Below are positions 12,774 through 25,230 of a stretch of 64,000 bases of DNA, piece by piece. Position 1 is the first letter of the stretch. Every line of letters begins with the position of its first letter. The notes beneath the pieces were generated by a model that saw only the letters and a program-made list of their open reading frames with translations, had not been told where the DNA came from and did no database searches. A program made the position numbers and the translations under genes. The stretch comes from Trema orientale (taxonomy: Eukaryota; Streptophyta; Magnoliopsida; Rosales; Cannabaceae): contig JXTC01000019.1 of the NCBI GenBank assembly GCA_002914845.1, positions 1,421,557 to 1,485,556 on the forward strand, given 5' to 3'.

Positions 12774-15089
12774 GGTAAAGTTACAGTACTTTAGGAGATA
12801 ATAGTTGGAGTGGTGCACTATACTGGATGATGTCTTGTCTGAATGAATATAGTAGTTTACCATCATCAGACTGGTGCAAACACTAGGCAGATAAAGTTGC
12901 CTCACATAACAAAATGTAAAAACATTTTTTCAGTTCCAAGGTGTGTCTAGCAAAGCAACGATGTTCTAACAATGTTAATTCTTTGATAATAAGCATCTCC
13001 AGAATCTACTTTCCCCAGTTCAAAAGCTATTTCTGGCAACTTTATGGAGGAGGAGAAGATTTAAATTACAACACGTGAATGTAATAAAATTGGAACTTGA
13101 AAATTATGGGACATGAAACTTAGCAAGATTTTTAAGTTCTAAATACACCTTGATCTACCAAGAAGGAAACGTCCCGTGGTTGATTCCTTTTGTGTGTTAA
13201 ATCCTCCACAATACACAACTGGCAAGCTGGGAGGCAAAGATGCAATGTGCTGCCACGTAAGTAAAGCACTACGTCTACGAGCACGAGGACTAAATTCATC
13301 CATGTTTGTATTTACAATCTGGAACGAAAATCCAGGTGGCTCAACTCCTTTCAGTTGGAATGTGTGGACATCATGTCAAAGAAACAAATGAGAAAGAAGA
13401 TCTTCCACAATAATAGAATAACGCAGTAGAAGAACATGCAACAGAAAGAAAGTAAAATGACAAGGATATCGCCCACGTTGCAATGCACGGAACTGTTGCC
13501 CCCCATGACATGCTTCCAGGGACAGAGGGTGACTCAGATAACCAAAATGTTCCACCTTCTAAAAACTCCACCTTTGTTTGATATTTGATAAATGAGCAAT
13601 GGAGAAAGGGAGAATTAATACCAAAATTGAGAAATAGCAAATATAAGAAGGTATGCTAGATTCCTTTGTTTTTATAATCAAAAGAAACAGAAGAAAGGGA
13701 AGGGTATGCTATACTGAGAAAAGAACTTAATCTGAGACCTTATCTTTGTCATAGAAGATTGTGCAATGTTCATCTGAAGTGTCCTGTGGTCCTTTTCTAG
13801 ATACTCCAAATTGATCATAACCTAATGAAACATTAGATAGACTGTTCAATCAAAAGCTAATAAGTAATCTCTCAGGTTTAGGAAAAGGATTAGGAAAAGG
13901 ATTAGGGAGATTTTAGCAAGAAGATCAACATAATCACTAAAATTCAGTCTGTCATACTAGATGCTGATGTTCAGCTGCTGAAAAAAATTCGATACTGACG
14001 TGACTACTTCCTTTTCATTCTTACATTTACATATTTAAATTTAAGAATAAGCAAAATTCCAATATGCAAAATGAGCAACTTCCAAGAGGCAACACGACTT
14101 GAGATGCATAGCATGCCTCATAAGAGCAGGCAAAAAAACTAAGCTGATTGCAAAATTTTGGTAATATGAACAATGCACTGGAGCATGGCACTGCCCATCC
14201 ATTTAACTTTGATCTTTGTGCTGCATGATGGAAGTCCACCCAGTGGATTTTGTTTAGGAAATCATCGCAAAATATCAGTTTAATACTTGAGCCATTATCC
14301 CATAAAAGAACGAAAAGAAATCTCTTCGTAAATCATTAAAGCCTATCCAGGTTGTATGACACAGACATCTTACAGGTTCATTACAAGGACACCAGGTACA
14401 TGTCTAAACTATCTTCATTTTGCTGTAGTTTGAACTTTGGATAGCAAAACTATCTAGTATCAGTGCTAAGTTTCAGAAGTCAAAATACTATTAGCTCATT
14501 GGGAACATACCTGGCAAGCCTTGTTGAAGATAATCCAATTGAGACTTCACTCCTGAACCCAAATTAAGCCATTACAGAAAACAAACTGAATCAGAAAAAG
14601 AAAAAAATAGAAAAAAACCAGAGACTTTTGAACATCCAAAGCAGAAACAACTAACCCAATAGCCCAGTAGCCCAATTCAACCAATCCTCCAAAAGGAAGA
14701 ATAATCATTAATCAATGTAAAGTAAACACTATCCTACCCCAAAACACCACTGATCAAAATCCTAGCTCAGAGAACAGACATTTCAGGAGTAAAACTCAAC
14801 TGCACCCAAAAAGAAAAAAAACCCACTTCCAAAACAGATATCAAAGAATACCAGGATCAATCAAATCGATAAACTCACAACCATAATCAAGATCCATAGA
14901 AAATACAGGCAAAACTTATGAAATAGAAAAAGTATAAAGAAAAATACCTTGTTGGGTACAAAGAATCACAGGGCAATAACTAGTGATGACCCTTAAACAC
15001 AAATCCCTTCTCTTCTCCCATGAATTGGGACTTTCAGGAGGCTGATCCTCATGAAGATTGAAGGTCATTACAGTCAAAGAAACGCTCAT
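12000..15089 (-). CDS. Endonuclease/exonuclease/phosphatase (EEP)-fold protein with degenerate active site
   Basis: Seven exons on the minus strand: 15089-14948, 14552-14511, 13821-13739, 13571-13470, 13363-13149, 12433-12339 and 12253-12000, giving about 310 residues in one continuous frame. The start MSVSLTVMTFNLHED is the only ATG giving the complete first EEP strand. Family landmarks in order: TFNLHED, VILCTQQG, DEHCTIFYDKDKVEFLEGG, FWLSESPSVPGS, QIVNTNMDEF, VVYCGGFNTQ, DLHIDWILFRG and YPSSHYPLFAEF. The fold is therefore secure. However, residues that are normally catalytic or metal-binding differ: Glu of QE is Gln, His of NTH is Asn, Asp of GDFN is Gly, Asp of SDH is Ser. The Asn of motif 1, the Asp of HIDW and the last His remain. 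The wording is very close to what I recall of an uncharacterised Arabidopsis family, so the substitutions are probably ancestral rather than decay. Function unknown. The fourth intron is of AT-AC type. Confidence 0.9.
12719..12775. repeat. (GA)n followed by G-run, intronic
   Basis: About 22 GA units followed directly by a run of about 13 G, inside the fifth intron of the EEP-fold gene. A compound microsatellite; the G-run length should be treated with caution, as such runs are sequencing-prone. Confidence 0.9.
13364..13469 (-). other. Minor-spliceosome (U12) AT-AC intron
   Basis: 106-nt intron of the EEP-fold gene. Read on the minus strand it starts ATATCCTT, the U12 5' splice-site consensus. 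It ends GTCCAC, and 11 nt before the end lies TTCTTTGAC, one mismatch from the U12 branch consensus TTCCTTRAC. Splicing here joins TGG GCG to ACA TTC CAA in phase 0, giving CIATWATFQLKG, which fits the fold. No GT-AG pair in the region gives the same continuous protein. Confidence 0.85.
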
Positions 15090-15607
15090 TTTTCACTTCC
15101 AAATCTTTTGAACCAAATTTTTCTAATGCTTTTTTTGACCTTATTTTTCTATTACATGATGATCATTCACATCAAAATTAATGGGCCTTTTTTTTTTCTT
15201 TTTTTTTTCCTTTTTCCCGGGAGGAATCAAAATGAGAGCAAGTTTTGGTTTATTCCATTCTTTGTGAGGTTTTTAGAGAAAAGATTCAGCTAAGCCGAGA
15301 GTTTTGGTTTGGTTTTTTGATTGAGAGTTGGAATTAAAAAGTGTGCTCAAACAGAAGCAAGAGAGAAAAAGGAGGTTTGTCGTGTCTGAACGGAGGGAGC
15401 ATTTTGTCTAATTATTTTGACTACACACGTGCCAGCTCACATGGCACCTTGCTCGGTGGCTCAGTGCTCGCCAAATTTTGTACTAAAGCGTACTATTTTT
15501 TAGATTTAAATTTTGTAATCCCGGGCATGTGAAAAATTTATTAAAAAAAAAAAAAACAAGTTGAGTAATCTTGTTGGGGATACTTATTTCTTTCCCCAAA
15601 AAAAAAA

Positions 15608-16205
15608 TAATAATGATCTTATTAGTTCGTGAATTATATACGTTGTACCACATTGCTCCTGAATTTTTAACTTACACAATAATAGTCTATGAATTATGTA
15701 ATTATTGTAATAATAGTTCTTCTGTCACAAATTATTAAATAATTAGCAAAAATAAATCATTACAGAATACACAGTTTAATAACTATGGTCAATAATAAGA
15801 TTATGAATTTTAACTTAAAATAAATTACTAAAACTTATGTAATTATTGCAACAATAACCATTTTTTCATAGGCTATTAAATTTTTAATATAAATGAGTTA
15901 TGTGCAAAACGCACAATTTAATAATTATGACTAAAAATGAGATTATGACTTATAGAAATAAATAATACTCAATTATACGATTTGTATAACTATTTTTTGT
16001 TAAAAAACTAACAATTTGTGACAAAAGAGGTTATTACTATAACAATTGCATAATTCATCATTACAGTGTAAGTTAAAAATTCGGAAAACAAAGTGATACA
16101 ATGAGTATAACTCATAGATCATTACTATATTTAACCTAAAAAAAAAAAAATTTTGCAAAGTAATACAATAAGTATAGTCAAGGGATCATTGCTATATTTA
16201 AACCA
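15608..16205. repeat. Large imperfect inverted-repeat element
   Basis: The left arm (around ATGATCTTATTAGTTCGTGA, then GAATTTTTAACTTACAC and AATTATGTAATTATTGTAA) reappears inverted near 16000-16125 (GTGTAAGTTAAAAATTC, ATTACTATATTTAACC). The ~520-bp unit looks like a non-coding fold-back transposon. About 50 bp of its right end is repeated again at 16156-16205 (ACAATAAGTATAGTCAAGGG). The superfamily is not clear because I cannot define target duplications. Confidence 0.6.
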
Positions 16206-18427
16206 ACCCAAAAAAAAAAAAGAAGCTTTCTTTTTTTTTTTGACTCTCTCTTTTACGATGTATTTCACACATGGATATGGATAAATATACTATCCAATTT
16301 AATATTTTAATAATGTGATAAAATATAAGAGAATAATACATGTGTTAACCTATGAGACAAGTACAAAAAAAAATGTTGTAGTAAGTATTCATTTAAAATA
16401 AATAAATAAATAAATACTTAACAATTAGAAGTGTCCTGTTGCTTTTAATTTGTATGTGTTCTCAATCACATTTTTATTAATTGTGCTACTAAACACTATT
16501 GATGTCTTTAAAACAGAAAATACTTGAGGAGTACTTATAATGTTAAGCACCATAGTTCATAATTGAATTTTGTGGTTGTTGAATGTATCTAGTATTGTTC
16601 ATTAAAATTTCACAGTTCTAATTTAGTTAGTTGTACGTGTGTTTTATCAACTTAGTTATTTGTACGTTTGTTTTATTAACTATGCAAAATTGGATATAAG
16701 CACATTTGCATTTTGTCTCATATATGAAATTTTTTTTTATTAAATGAAAGTGATTTCTTAAAAGGGAAAAAAAAAAATTGAATCTAAAATCGACATATAC
16801 GGTTACGAATAATTATCCAATCCACACCCAAAATCAAGTCAAGTTAATGTTCTTTGGCTAAGGCTTCGACAAAAAAAAAAAAAAAAAAAAAAAAAAGGTT
16901 GACATACTTTTTCATTTATTTACAAATAAATAAGTCATATTCTTCCCTAATCTCCATATTTTGTATCTCCACCTTCTTTCAAACAATATCTGCAATTATC
17001 TCTATGATATGATATGGTATGATATTATATAGGTATCTTGGAAAGTTTTCAAATTCAATTATAGATGCCTACATGTATTATTTTAAAAAAGGGAATATCA
17101 TAAAAACGTTTAAAAGATATTAGTCAAAGTAGGTTATAACTATGTTTTCATATATAACATATTATATACCTTGTTTTTAATATATACATAATATATATAG
17201 GTTGCCAATCCAGTAAGTTTTTTTTTTTTTTTACCTATATATATGGAGGACTTCTCAATGGTCACAATTTTTTTGTGACCGTGAATGAGTACTAAAAAAA
17301 ATAGTGATAGCATTAAATTTTTTTGATGGTAATAAATAGCATTAAATTTTTTTGGCCAATCATCAAACTAATCACCACCGTAGGATATTAGATCTAACGG
17401 CTTAAACCATTGTAACCATCCATGGGTAAATATTGTTGTAACCATTTAAACCAAATCCATATATATATATATATCTTATCAACAAATTAATACAAGTTTT
17501 ACCTATCTTCTCATCTAGTCAAAAATCAAAATTAAGATTCTTTTTTAATAATTCTCGAGACACCCTTATCTTTAAGTCTTCCTTTTTTTCCCTCTTATTC
17601 TACCCCTCATCATTTGCTTTTTAGGTTAGGATTTATTTGTTAGGTTATAGATGTAGACTAAAGGTGTTTTTATATCAATTTGGAGCAAATTAGACGGAAC
17701 CATAAAAAATTTGTATTGATTTGCTAATCCAAAAACTATTTGTTATTTATGAAAAAATTTGTATTGATTTACTAATCCAAAAATTATTTTTGTTATTTAT
17801 AAAAAAAAAGGGTAAATTAAGCATCTTTAATAAATTTCCTAAAAGGATCGTCATATTACTATAATACTTATTGTGTCAGATTGGACAACAAACTACTATT
17901 ATCATTTAGGAAAGCCAATACGAAATTTGATACTATGTCATTGAAAAAAGAATTACTATTGTGCTAAAAAATTTATCCGCTTTGTGGAGAAGAGTAAAGG
18001 GCCTGACTCATGCTACTATGCTAATGCATATCTTTTGAATCATCTGTATCTGATTAGTGAATGTATCTCACACTATTTTTCAGTCATAAAAGTGTGAGTT
18101 TTTTTTTCCCCTCAAACATGACAATACCTGTGTTGGCTGATGAGTTATTATGTGGCAATTTTTATTAGTTCATTGAAAAATGCTAAATATTATGACACGC
18201 TATCACATGTTATCTTGATAAAATAATTTAGAATAATGTGACAACTTCATCTTTTTCAACCATTCATTATGTGTTTTAACTTTGGTCTTTTTTTCTTTCC
18301 TACTTTTCTTTTTCTTTTTCTTCGCAACTAAAAGAGTTCCGAAAGCAAGTCGAGTAAAAAAATAAAAAATATGGCACATATATTTGTCATATTTTAATTG
18401 ATGAGTTAATTAGCACTAGTAAATAAT
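16206..18427. other. Gene-free AT-rich stretch
   Basis: Intergenic, with a poly(A) run of about 28 at 16871, a (TA)n stretch near 17459 and a 19-bp direct repeat ATAGCATTAAATTTTTTTG (17307-17325, 17336-17354). No open frame with recognisable content. The 5' side would contain promoter sequence of the EEP-fold gene near 15100-15600. Confidence 0.5.
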
Positions 18428-18430
18428 AAC

Positions 18431-18790
18431 GGGGCCGTTTGGTTCGCCCATTCCATTCCATTGGAATGGAAAATCCATTTGAATGGGTGTTTGTTTCAAC
18501 GACTCAAAATTTTCCATTCAAATGGTCTTTTGGAATGAGTGTTTGTTTCAACAATTTAGTTTTTCCATTCAAATGGTTCATCAGTCACATCAACTATTTG
18601 AATGGATTTTTGTGTCTTGGATGAGAATGGAGGGGAAGAGGTGTTTTTGAATGGTCCATTCCAATATTCCTATTCTAATCATAACCCATTCCACTATTTT
18701 TTCCATTCAAATGTCTTCCATTCCAATTATAACCCATTCCACAATTTCCATTCAAATACACACATTCAAATAGGCGAAACAAACGGGGCC
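18431..18790. mobile_element. MITE with GGCCGTTTGGTTCGCC-type ends
   Basis: About 360 bp rich in CATTCCATT/ATTTGAATGG words. The left end is GGGGCCGTTTGGTTCGCC; the right end reverse-complemented is GGCCCCGTTTGTTTCGCC. Both flanks are AAC (18428-18430, 18791-18793), compatible with a 3-bp duplication and a Harbinger-type MITE. A fragment of the same family lies at 38498. An open frame runs through it only because the repeats lack stops. Confidence 0.7.
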
Positions 18791-19026
18791 AACATTTACC
18801 AATTGAATGTGTTGAAAATCCCTGGCATTATCCATCATGTAGACAATCCACGATAAAAGCATACCTATTTAGACTTCCTAACTAAAACGGTGTTGTTTTC
18901 TTTATCTAGGAGGAACTTTATTGCGAAGACTAAGAAAAATGTTTAAATGGTAACATTCAATTGTTAACTATTTTCTTGAAAAAGGATTGTAGTATTCAAT
19001 GTAGCCAGCCATTAAAGTTTTCTTAG

Positions 19027-19260
19027 TCAACACGGTACAAAACAGACCGAGGTCCCTTTGGCCAGCTCCTTTAAAAAGTAAGCTTCCCTTGACACATACC
19101 ATTTTCCAAATACACCATGAAAAACTTGCTCAAGATTTTCCATAAAGCCAACCAAATCCAAATTAACTTTCTCAAGACTTTCCAACCAACCAGACAAATC
19201 TTCATGGCACACTGGAATATCTAACAGGATTGTGTTCCTCTTCTCGTTTCTAATGTGGGC
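19027..19260 (-). pseudogene. Unrecognised coding-like remnant
   Basis: The minus strand has an open stretch that looks protein-like in composition (ILLDIPVCHEDLSGW, then LEKVNLDLVGFMENL and VSREAYFLKELAKG). It has no good start and no visible splice context. The pattern of a short beta-strand followed by a GW pair and a helix recalls plant retroelement-associated domains, but I do not recognise the family. It could be a chance ORF. Confidence 0.25.
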
Positions 19261-20301
19261 TAGGCAAATAAAAATATACTAACTGGTTCTTACTATATCC
19301 AAAGGATTAGGTTGTCATCATGTGTTGCCCCATTTGAATTTCCCCAAAAAAACAAAGAAAAATAACACATCCCAAGAAACTCATTCAACCGCCACCAGCA
19401 ACCAATAATCTGAAAAAACCTATCAACTTAATAATGCAACCGAACATTACTGTTACGCACAAGAAAGAGGAATGCTAAATATATTCTCTTCTCCCTCCTC
19501 TCATTGCTTGACTCAGAGATTTTACTGTACTTAATAATATTATTAGAATGTATAATAGTTTAGTAAATTCCTTTCGACACAAAAACTATACTATGCTTAA
19601 TAATATTATTAGAATGTATAATAGTTTAGTAAACTCCGCATGTCAATCAGTAAGACAAGATCGATATTTTACAATTTTGTAGTTACCAACTAATAATTAT
19701 TGTTAATTAATTAATAAGGTAAGACTCGTTATTAATTCTCTCTTCAAGTGTTTGCCATAATAAACATTTATTGCCACATGTATCGTGATAAAATCACCCT
19801 CGTGACAGCATCCCCAAGAACCTCAAGAGGAGGTGGACATTCTGTCCTCTGAATCAGCTACCTTTGCCTATCTAATTACACAGTAGGCAAGATAATATAC
19901 GCAGATAGCATATTAGCAAGGCCTTGAACTACAAGGCACATAAAAAAAAAAAATCTAACACAAAGAAATATTTATTTTCTTCTTCTTGTTTTTCCTTCTG
20001 CAAACACACAAGATTACTGAGCAAGTTTTTATTCTCTCTGTTTTCTATGTTTTCTTCGCCTAAAACTGGAAAATAAATTGTCTTACGGACCAAAGACATG
20101 CAGAAAGAAGTTTCCAACCAGATACAAGGAGTTCTATTTTACACCATCAAGAGCAAAAGAAGACCACGCCTCGGCTGATCGATATGTGGCATGATCTGGT
20201 CCAGAAACTGATGTCAAACTCTAAAGAGTCCCATCATGATAGAAATCTGTTCCCTCCAACTCACCGTGCGCCCTTGCTCCCAAGAGACAATTATAAACCG
20301 C

Positions 20302-23300
20302 CTATGAGGAGTTCTTCACAACCCATTCCACCAGAGTAGAAATGCCAAATCCCGTGGCAGAGCGCTTCTTGTCATTCCAGACTGGGCCGGCCAAGTCAAT
20401 GTGCATCCACTGGATTTTTTCATCAACAAACTGCACAGCCAGGGTTGATTTTTGGAATTCCATATCATACTTTAACACAAATTTATTTAGGAAGGGAGGT
20501 AAGAGAGTTGAAGTTATGAAGTGGAAGAATTAATCTCCTTGTGGCACTTAATATTGGAAAAACCAGTGCAATTTCTTCCCTGGATTATTATATAATGCAG
20601 GTGCTGCATTCACATGCTTAAGATGAAAATCCAGAATATAGATAGATCATATCCATTTTTACCTGTTTCAAGAAGAGAGCTGCAGTAATAGCACCACCTT
20701 GACGACCGCCAGTATTGACCATATCAGCTATTCCTGATTTCATTGATTCCCAATAGCTGTCCTCCAATGGCAACCTCCAAAGTTTCTCCCCACCGGCCTC
20801 TGAAGCTGTAAGCACCTCAGTAGCCAGGTCATCACTGGGTGTAAAGACACCTAAAAGGAAAAGTTTTGCCATCACATGAAGGATTCACCAAAGAACTTCG
20901 AAATCTTATGACTGACACTAGATGAGAGTACAGAGGCACGAGTATTGGTAATTTGGTATCAGTCTATCAGATTAAAAAGCATAATTTAAAATGAATTAGC
21001 CTTGGGTAACAAACCCAACATGCAAAACACGACAATTTGCGACTTCTTCTTACAATATTAAATGACATCAGAGACTACAGATTTTTTTCCCCAAGAATCA
21101 AAAATGTATTCCTTGGAACTCAGGTGGACATGTAAATTGGCAAATGCAACTCGGGTGCAATTATTGCAAGGTACCTGCAATTGATGGTCCAAGAGCAATC
21201 ACGCAAGCACCAGTTAAGGTTGCCAGATCAACAATCTGTAAAAGATTTTAGTAAGTTGTTACAACAACCATGTTAAGGATCCAAAAGGTTTTGAAGTCTT
21301 TAATAAGTACAGAAGGATGCAACCTTAACAAGAGGGAAAAAAAAAAGGGGGTGGGGGGTGGGAATAAGAAGGATGCAAACAAAGACTAATGCACCCACTT
21401 TTCAATACACAATGCAAGTAAATTCATCACCCAATTAAAAAAGTACATAAAAAATCTTAATAATAAAATTTGTTAGTTAAAACATTAACTTCAATCAGTA
21501 TATATGATTAAGGTGCACCTTTTCAAACTACTTCACGAGAAAATGTTTTGATGAATATACTTCCCATAATAAAATATTCCCACCAAAACTGTGATAACAG
21601 AAACACGTTTGCATGGCCACAAAATAAAATACAGTGTTCAAAGACTACCTTCTCAACACCTTGGTTAGAAGCATATACCAAAGCATCTGCCAGTGTAAGT
21701 CTGCCTTCAGCATCAGTGTTATTGACCTGAGATATAATCGAGGCCAGAAAACATTTATACATATGGTGATAGATGCAGATGCTTCAACACATAGTTTAGC
21801 TAATAATGTGAGACAGCAAGAATCAAACAATTTAATTATTACTTAAGGGTGATAACTTAACATAGGGTTAAATCTATACACAACAAGGAGGGCTGCTAGT
21901 ATGACCTACTGACTAAATCCAACCATGACTATTACACGCAATTTTTAAGAAGCATATGAAACAAAATTTTTTTATCATGAAACTATTCATTGCATTGCAT
22001 GCAATTCCGTAAGCAAATTGCTCATGTCTAATTGCCAACCCAACGCGCCCTAATGACTTTAGTGGCCTCAATTTTAGAAATCAAATTTGTTCCAATAGAT
22101 TTCGAGCATATAGTTTTATACTTTGCTACTAATCTCTTCTTTTTTATATTATCATTATTTCCCAAAAAAAAAAAAAAAGGGAAAAGAAGAAGAAGAAGAA
22201 GGAAACTTCTTGCACCATACGCTACTTTGATACTAAAAGACTCATTCTTAGATAAACCTAGGTAATGGATGACACATTTAAAGATCTTTTTTTTTTTTCC
22301 CAACAACCCAATAAGTTGATAACAAGACCTAGTCAAAGAAACCCCACCTCAATGGTCTTTCCATTTGATGCTGTCACAATGTCCCCGGGTCTCATGCCTG
22401 TTCCACTTATCATATTCTCACAAGCTGCAACAATGAAGTGAACCTGCATAAAGAAGACACTTTGTTGAAACACAATTTATGTATCACTAAATCCCATTGC
22501 TCAAAAACATCAAGAACACATGTTGCAGTTAAGCCAATAACCATTAAACTATTCCTCACACTGAAGATGATAGAAACATTGGCTCACCTCTACACCAGGG
22601 GGTTTGATTTGACCAAGAGCTTTTGCGGCACCTAAAACTGCTGCTGAACCACCCATGTCAAATTTCATGAGCTCAATGGAGGAGCCAGGTCCTGTCTTGA
22701 TATTGTAGCCACCACTGAACATAAAACAAATTTTCAAGAACCATGATCAATTAAGCCCAAGTGCCGTAAAAAATTGAAGTCAATAACTTTAGCACCATTC
22801 CCCCTTTTTTCTCCGTAAAAAAATGTTAATAGGATGGCAGAATAACTTGTTTTATAAAATTATCATTTACCTGTCAAAAGTCAGCCCTTTACCAACTAAA
22901 GCCAACTTGGTCTTAACAGGTCCACTTGGTGGTTTGTAAGTCAAATGAATAAAATGTGGGGGATTTGCTGAGGCAGCAGCAACACCCAAGTAGGAACCCA
23001 TTTTCAATTCTACGCATTGCTCTTCATTCAATATTTTTGCAGATAGAACATCGCTGTATGCTGCAGCAATCTTTGAGGCCTCTTCAGCTAGCACCCCTAA
23101 GGTAATGTAACAATCATAGAATCAACAATATAAATAATGAGATCAAATAAACATCATGAGAAAACGCAAGATCTATGAACCATTAAATTTTCTTGCATTA
23201 AAATGCAAAATGAACCCATATGGTATATCAGTAAATATCAAGGCATAATAAAGTACCAAAAAATTACTACATGAGAAAGAAAAAATAATAGCAAGCACAA

Positions 23301-24754
23301 GGAAAGCACTCATACGAACCAGGCGTAAGTACATTCGCAGGCGAATTCACAAGCTCTTTCCCAAAAATTATTCCAGAAGAAAGATCTTCAGCATATTTAA
23401 GCTTCTTCTCTAATTCAGGTCCGCTTCCCAGACCAAGAATATCCACGGATTTAAGATTCGATTTCTTTGACTCTGTTTTGTACCTATTATCTTCATGTGT
23501 CCCCAGTACAGTTCCTAACAAAGTTAAGCCATTCCACAAAGTTTAATACCAAATATTGAACGCCAAACATCTATTTAGAATAAAAGTACTACAGTTCATG
23601 TAACAAATTAAGCGATTCCACAAAGTTTAAAGCCAAACATCAATTTCGAATCAAAATAACCAAGTACCAGATACAATTGCCGAAGCTGTGCTAAGCTTAG
23701 ATTCAGCAGAAAGCCCCTCAGAGGAAGCAAGAACTATAGCAACATCACTTGCTTGAGCAGCTTTGGCTGCAGCAGCGACAGCCTCACCAAGACCCCGGAA
23801 AGCCGCTGCAGTTGAAGCAGACTGTCCAAGCCCAATCAAACCGACCCTCTTTGAGCCAAGACCAGGAAGTCTAAGAACCGTAGACTGGCCAGCCTTTCCA
23901 GTGAAATCCTCCTCAGATGAGGCTTCAGCCAAGAGACCACCCAAATGGGAATCTAGCTTCTTCAGTATGGGATTCTCAAACTTGCTGTTTTCATCTTTTG
24001 TCAAGTCTTTCTCCGTTACCCCAACAGCAAGTATGTCCCCTTTCCATTCCGTCACATCGATCTCTTTCGCAGCAAAAGAGATCTTCACAAGAATTTTCAC
24101 AAACAGTTAATAGACACTTCAATGATTTACTCAAACATAACATTCAAGATTATTCCTAGAGAAATGAAACCCCAAAACTCATCAACAGCATCAACCCAAC
24201 TCAAAAATAAGAAACTGGCTCATCATTCAACTTCAGAAATGAAAACCCAATTAGCAAAAATCCTTTCTTTTTTTTATTATTTTTTTTTTATTTTCACAAT
24301 TTTCAGGGGTTTAGACAAAACCTAAGATCAACGCAAGTGAGCCACATGAAAATGCTAAAGTTTCAAAGCAAAAAACTTGAGAGTAATCAATGATCAGAAA
24401 CCAAGCATAGTACACCAATGATCCAGAAACTTTCCAGATAATGGTAAATCAAAATGACAAAACCCTTCAAAAACAGCCATTAGAGAGAGAAAACAGAAGT
24501 GGGTTTTTGAGTTTGAGAGATAAAGAGAAGACCTTTAAGGGTTCAATGTCAGAAGGCTGAGTGAGGCCGAGAGTGGCCCGAGCAATAGTGTGAGCCATGA
24601 GCTTCCCTCCTCGTATGTAACCCAAGGGTGTAACTGCAAAAGAAAGTCTGAGACTTGGGGCAAAGCGCAATTTGGTTAAAAGGTTTGTAGAAGATGATGG
24701 CGAAGCAGCAGCTGTAAATAGCGCAGACGCCAAGGACACAACAATGGCGACCAT
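20302..24754 (-). CDS. LAP: Leucine aminopeptidase (M17 family), plastid-type precursor
   Basis: Di-metal exopeptidase releasing N-terminal leucine and other residues; forms hexamers in the family. Ten exons on the minus strand: 24754-24533, 24082-23668, 23514-23320, 23096-22871, 22714-22588, 22443-22348, 21726-21649, 21235-21175, 20850-20663 and 20430-20302. All are GT-AG and in frame, giving about 578 residues (the plant family is about 520-580). Residues 1 to about 52 look like a transit peptide (Ser/Ala/Leu-rich, almost no acids). The cytosolic-type start MAHT appears at Met53. Active-site residues by family alignment: Lys347, Asp352 and Lys359 ([16 protein letters not shown]), Asp372 (KFDMGG), Asp432, Glu434 and Arg436 in the signature NTDAEGRL. 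All are intact, so the enzyme should be active. The N-terminal domain ([18 protein letters not shown]) is normal. Confidence 0.96.
21311..21378. repeat. 12-bp direct repeat around an A/G-rich insert, LAP intron
   Basis: AGAAGGATGCAA occurs at 21311-21322 and 21367-21378, flanking 44 bp that include A10 and G-rich sequence. It lies in the eighth LAP intron. It resembles the poly(A) micro-insertions elsewhere in the window, but the insert is longer and not a clean tail. Confidence 0.35.
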
Positions 24755-24778
24755 CTTCCAGTGTGGGGAGGCTCTATG

Positions 24779-24786
24779 TATTTATA
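24779..24786 (-). promoter_or_regulatory. TATA box of LAP, unusually close to ATG1
   Basis: The minus strand reads TATAAATA, first T at 24786. Plant transcription usually begins about 30 nt downstream, here near 24755, while the first in-frame ATG is at 24754. Transcripts from this box would carry no usable leader for ATG1 and would probably use Met53 (24598). Confidence 0.55.
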
Positions 24787-25230
24787 ATGAACCTCAATGG
24801 CTTAAGCTGCCAACAAGATAAATATCACAAGCTTTAGCCACTCTCATTTTATTAAATTATTTTTATTTTATGATTTCATTTTTTTTTTTTGGTTGGGGGG
24901 GGAACTGCCTTGGTTGTTTGGTTTTGGGCTTAGGATGATGTTGGGTTATGGTGCATGACATCATCTTCTAGAGTTATTACTTACATCAGTGGGCCGAGCA
25001 TCTGATTCCTTGTATTTGTTCCATGTCGTACGTCACCACTAAATAAAATGGAATATTTGAGAATGGTCCGTTGAAGAGCTTGAAGATCTAGAGAAGTAGG
25101 TAGTACTTTCAGCCAAAAAAAAGAAAAAAGAAATAAAAAAAGAAGACAGTAAAAAAATAGTATGTACCATCTACCATATAGTAGATGGTGGTACAATCTG
25201 GGACTAATACTATCCCACTGTCTAATAAGT

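Noticed and set aside
17307-17354. Direct repeat ATAGCATTAAATTTTTTTG as a micro-insertion
   Set aside because: The insert ATGGTAATAA has no tail; a simple 29-bp tandem duplication is enough.
18439-18856. Open frames through 18439-18856 as a small gene
   Set aside because: They translate the CATTCCATT/TTTGAATGG words of the MITE; no start context or homology.
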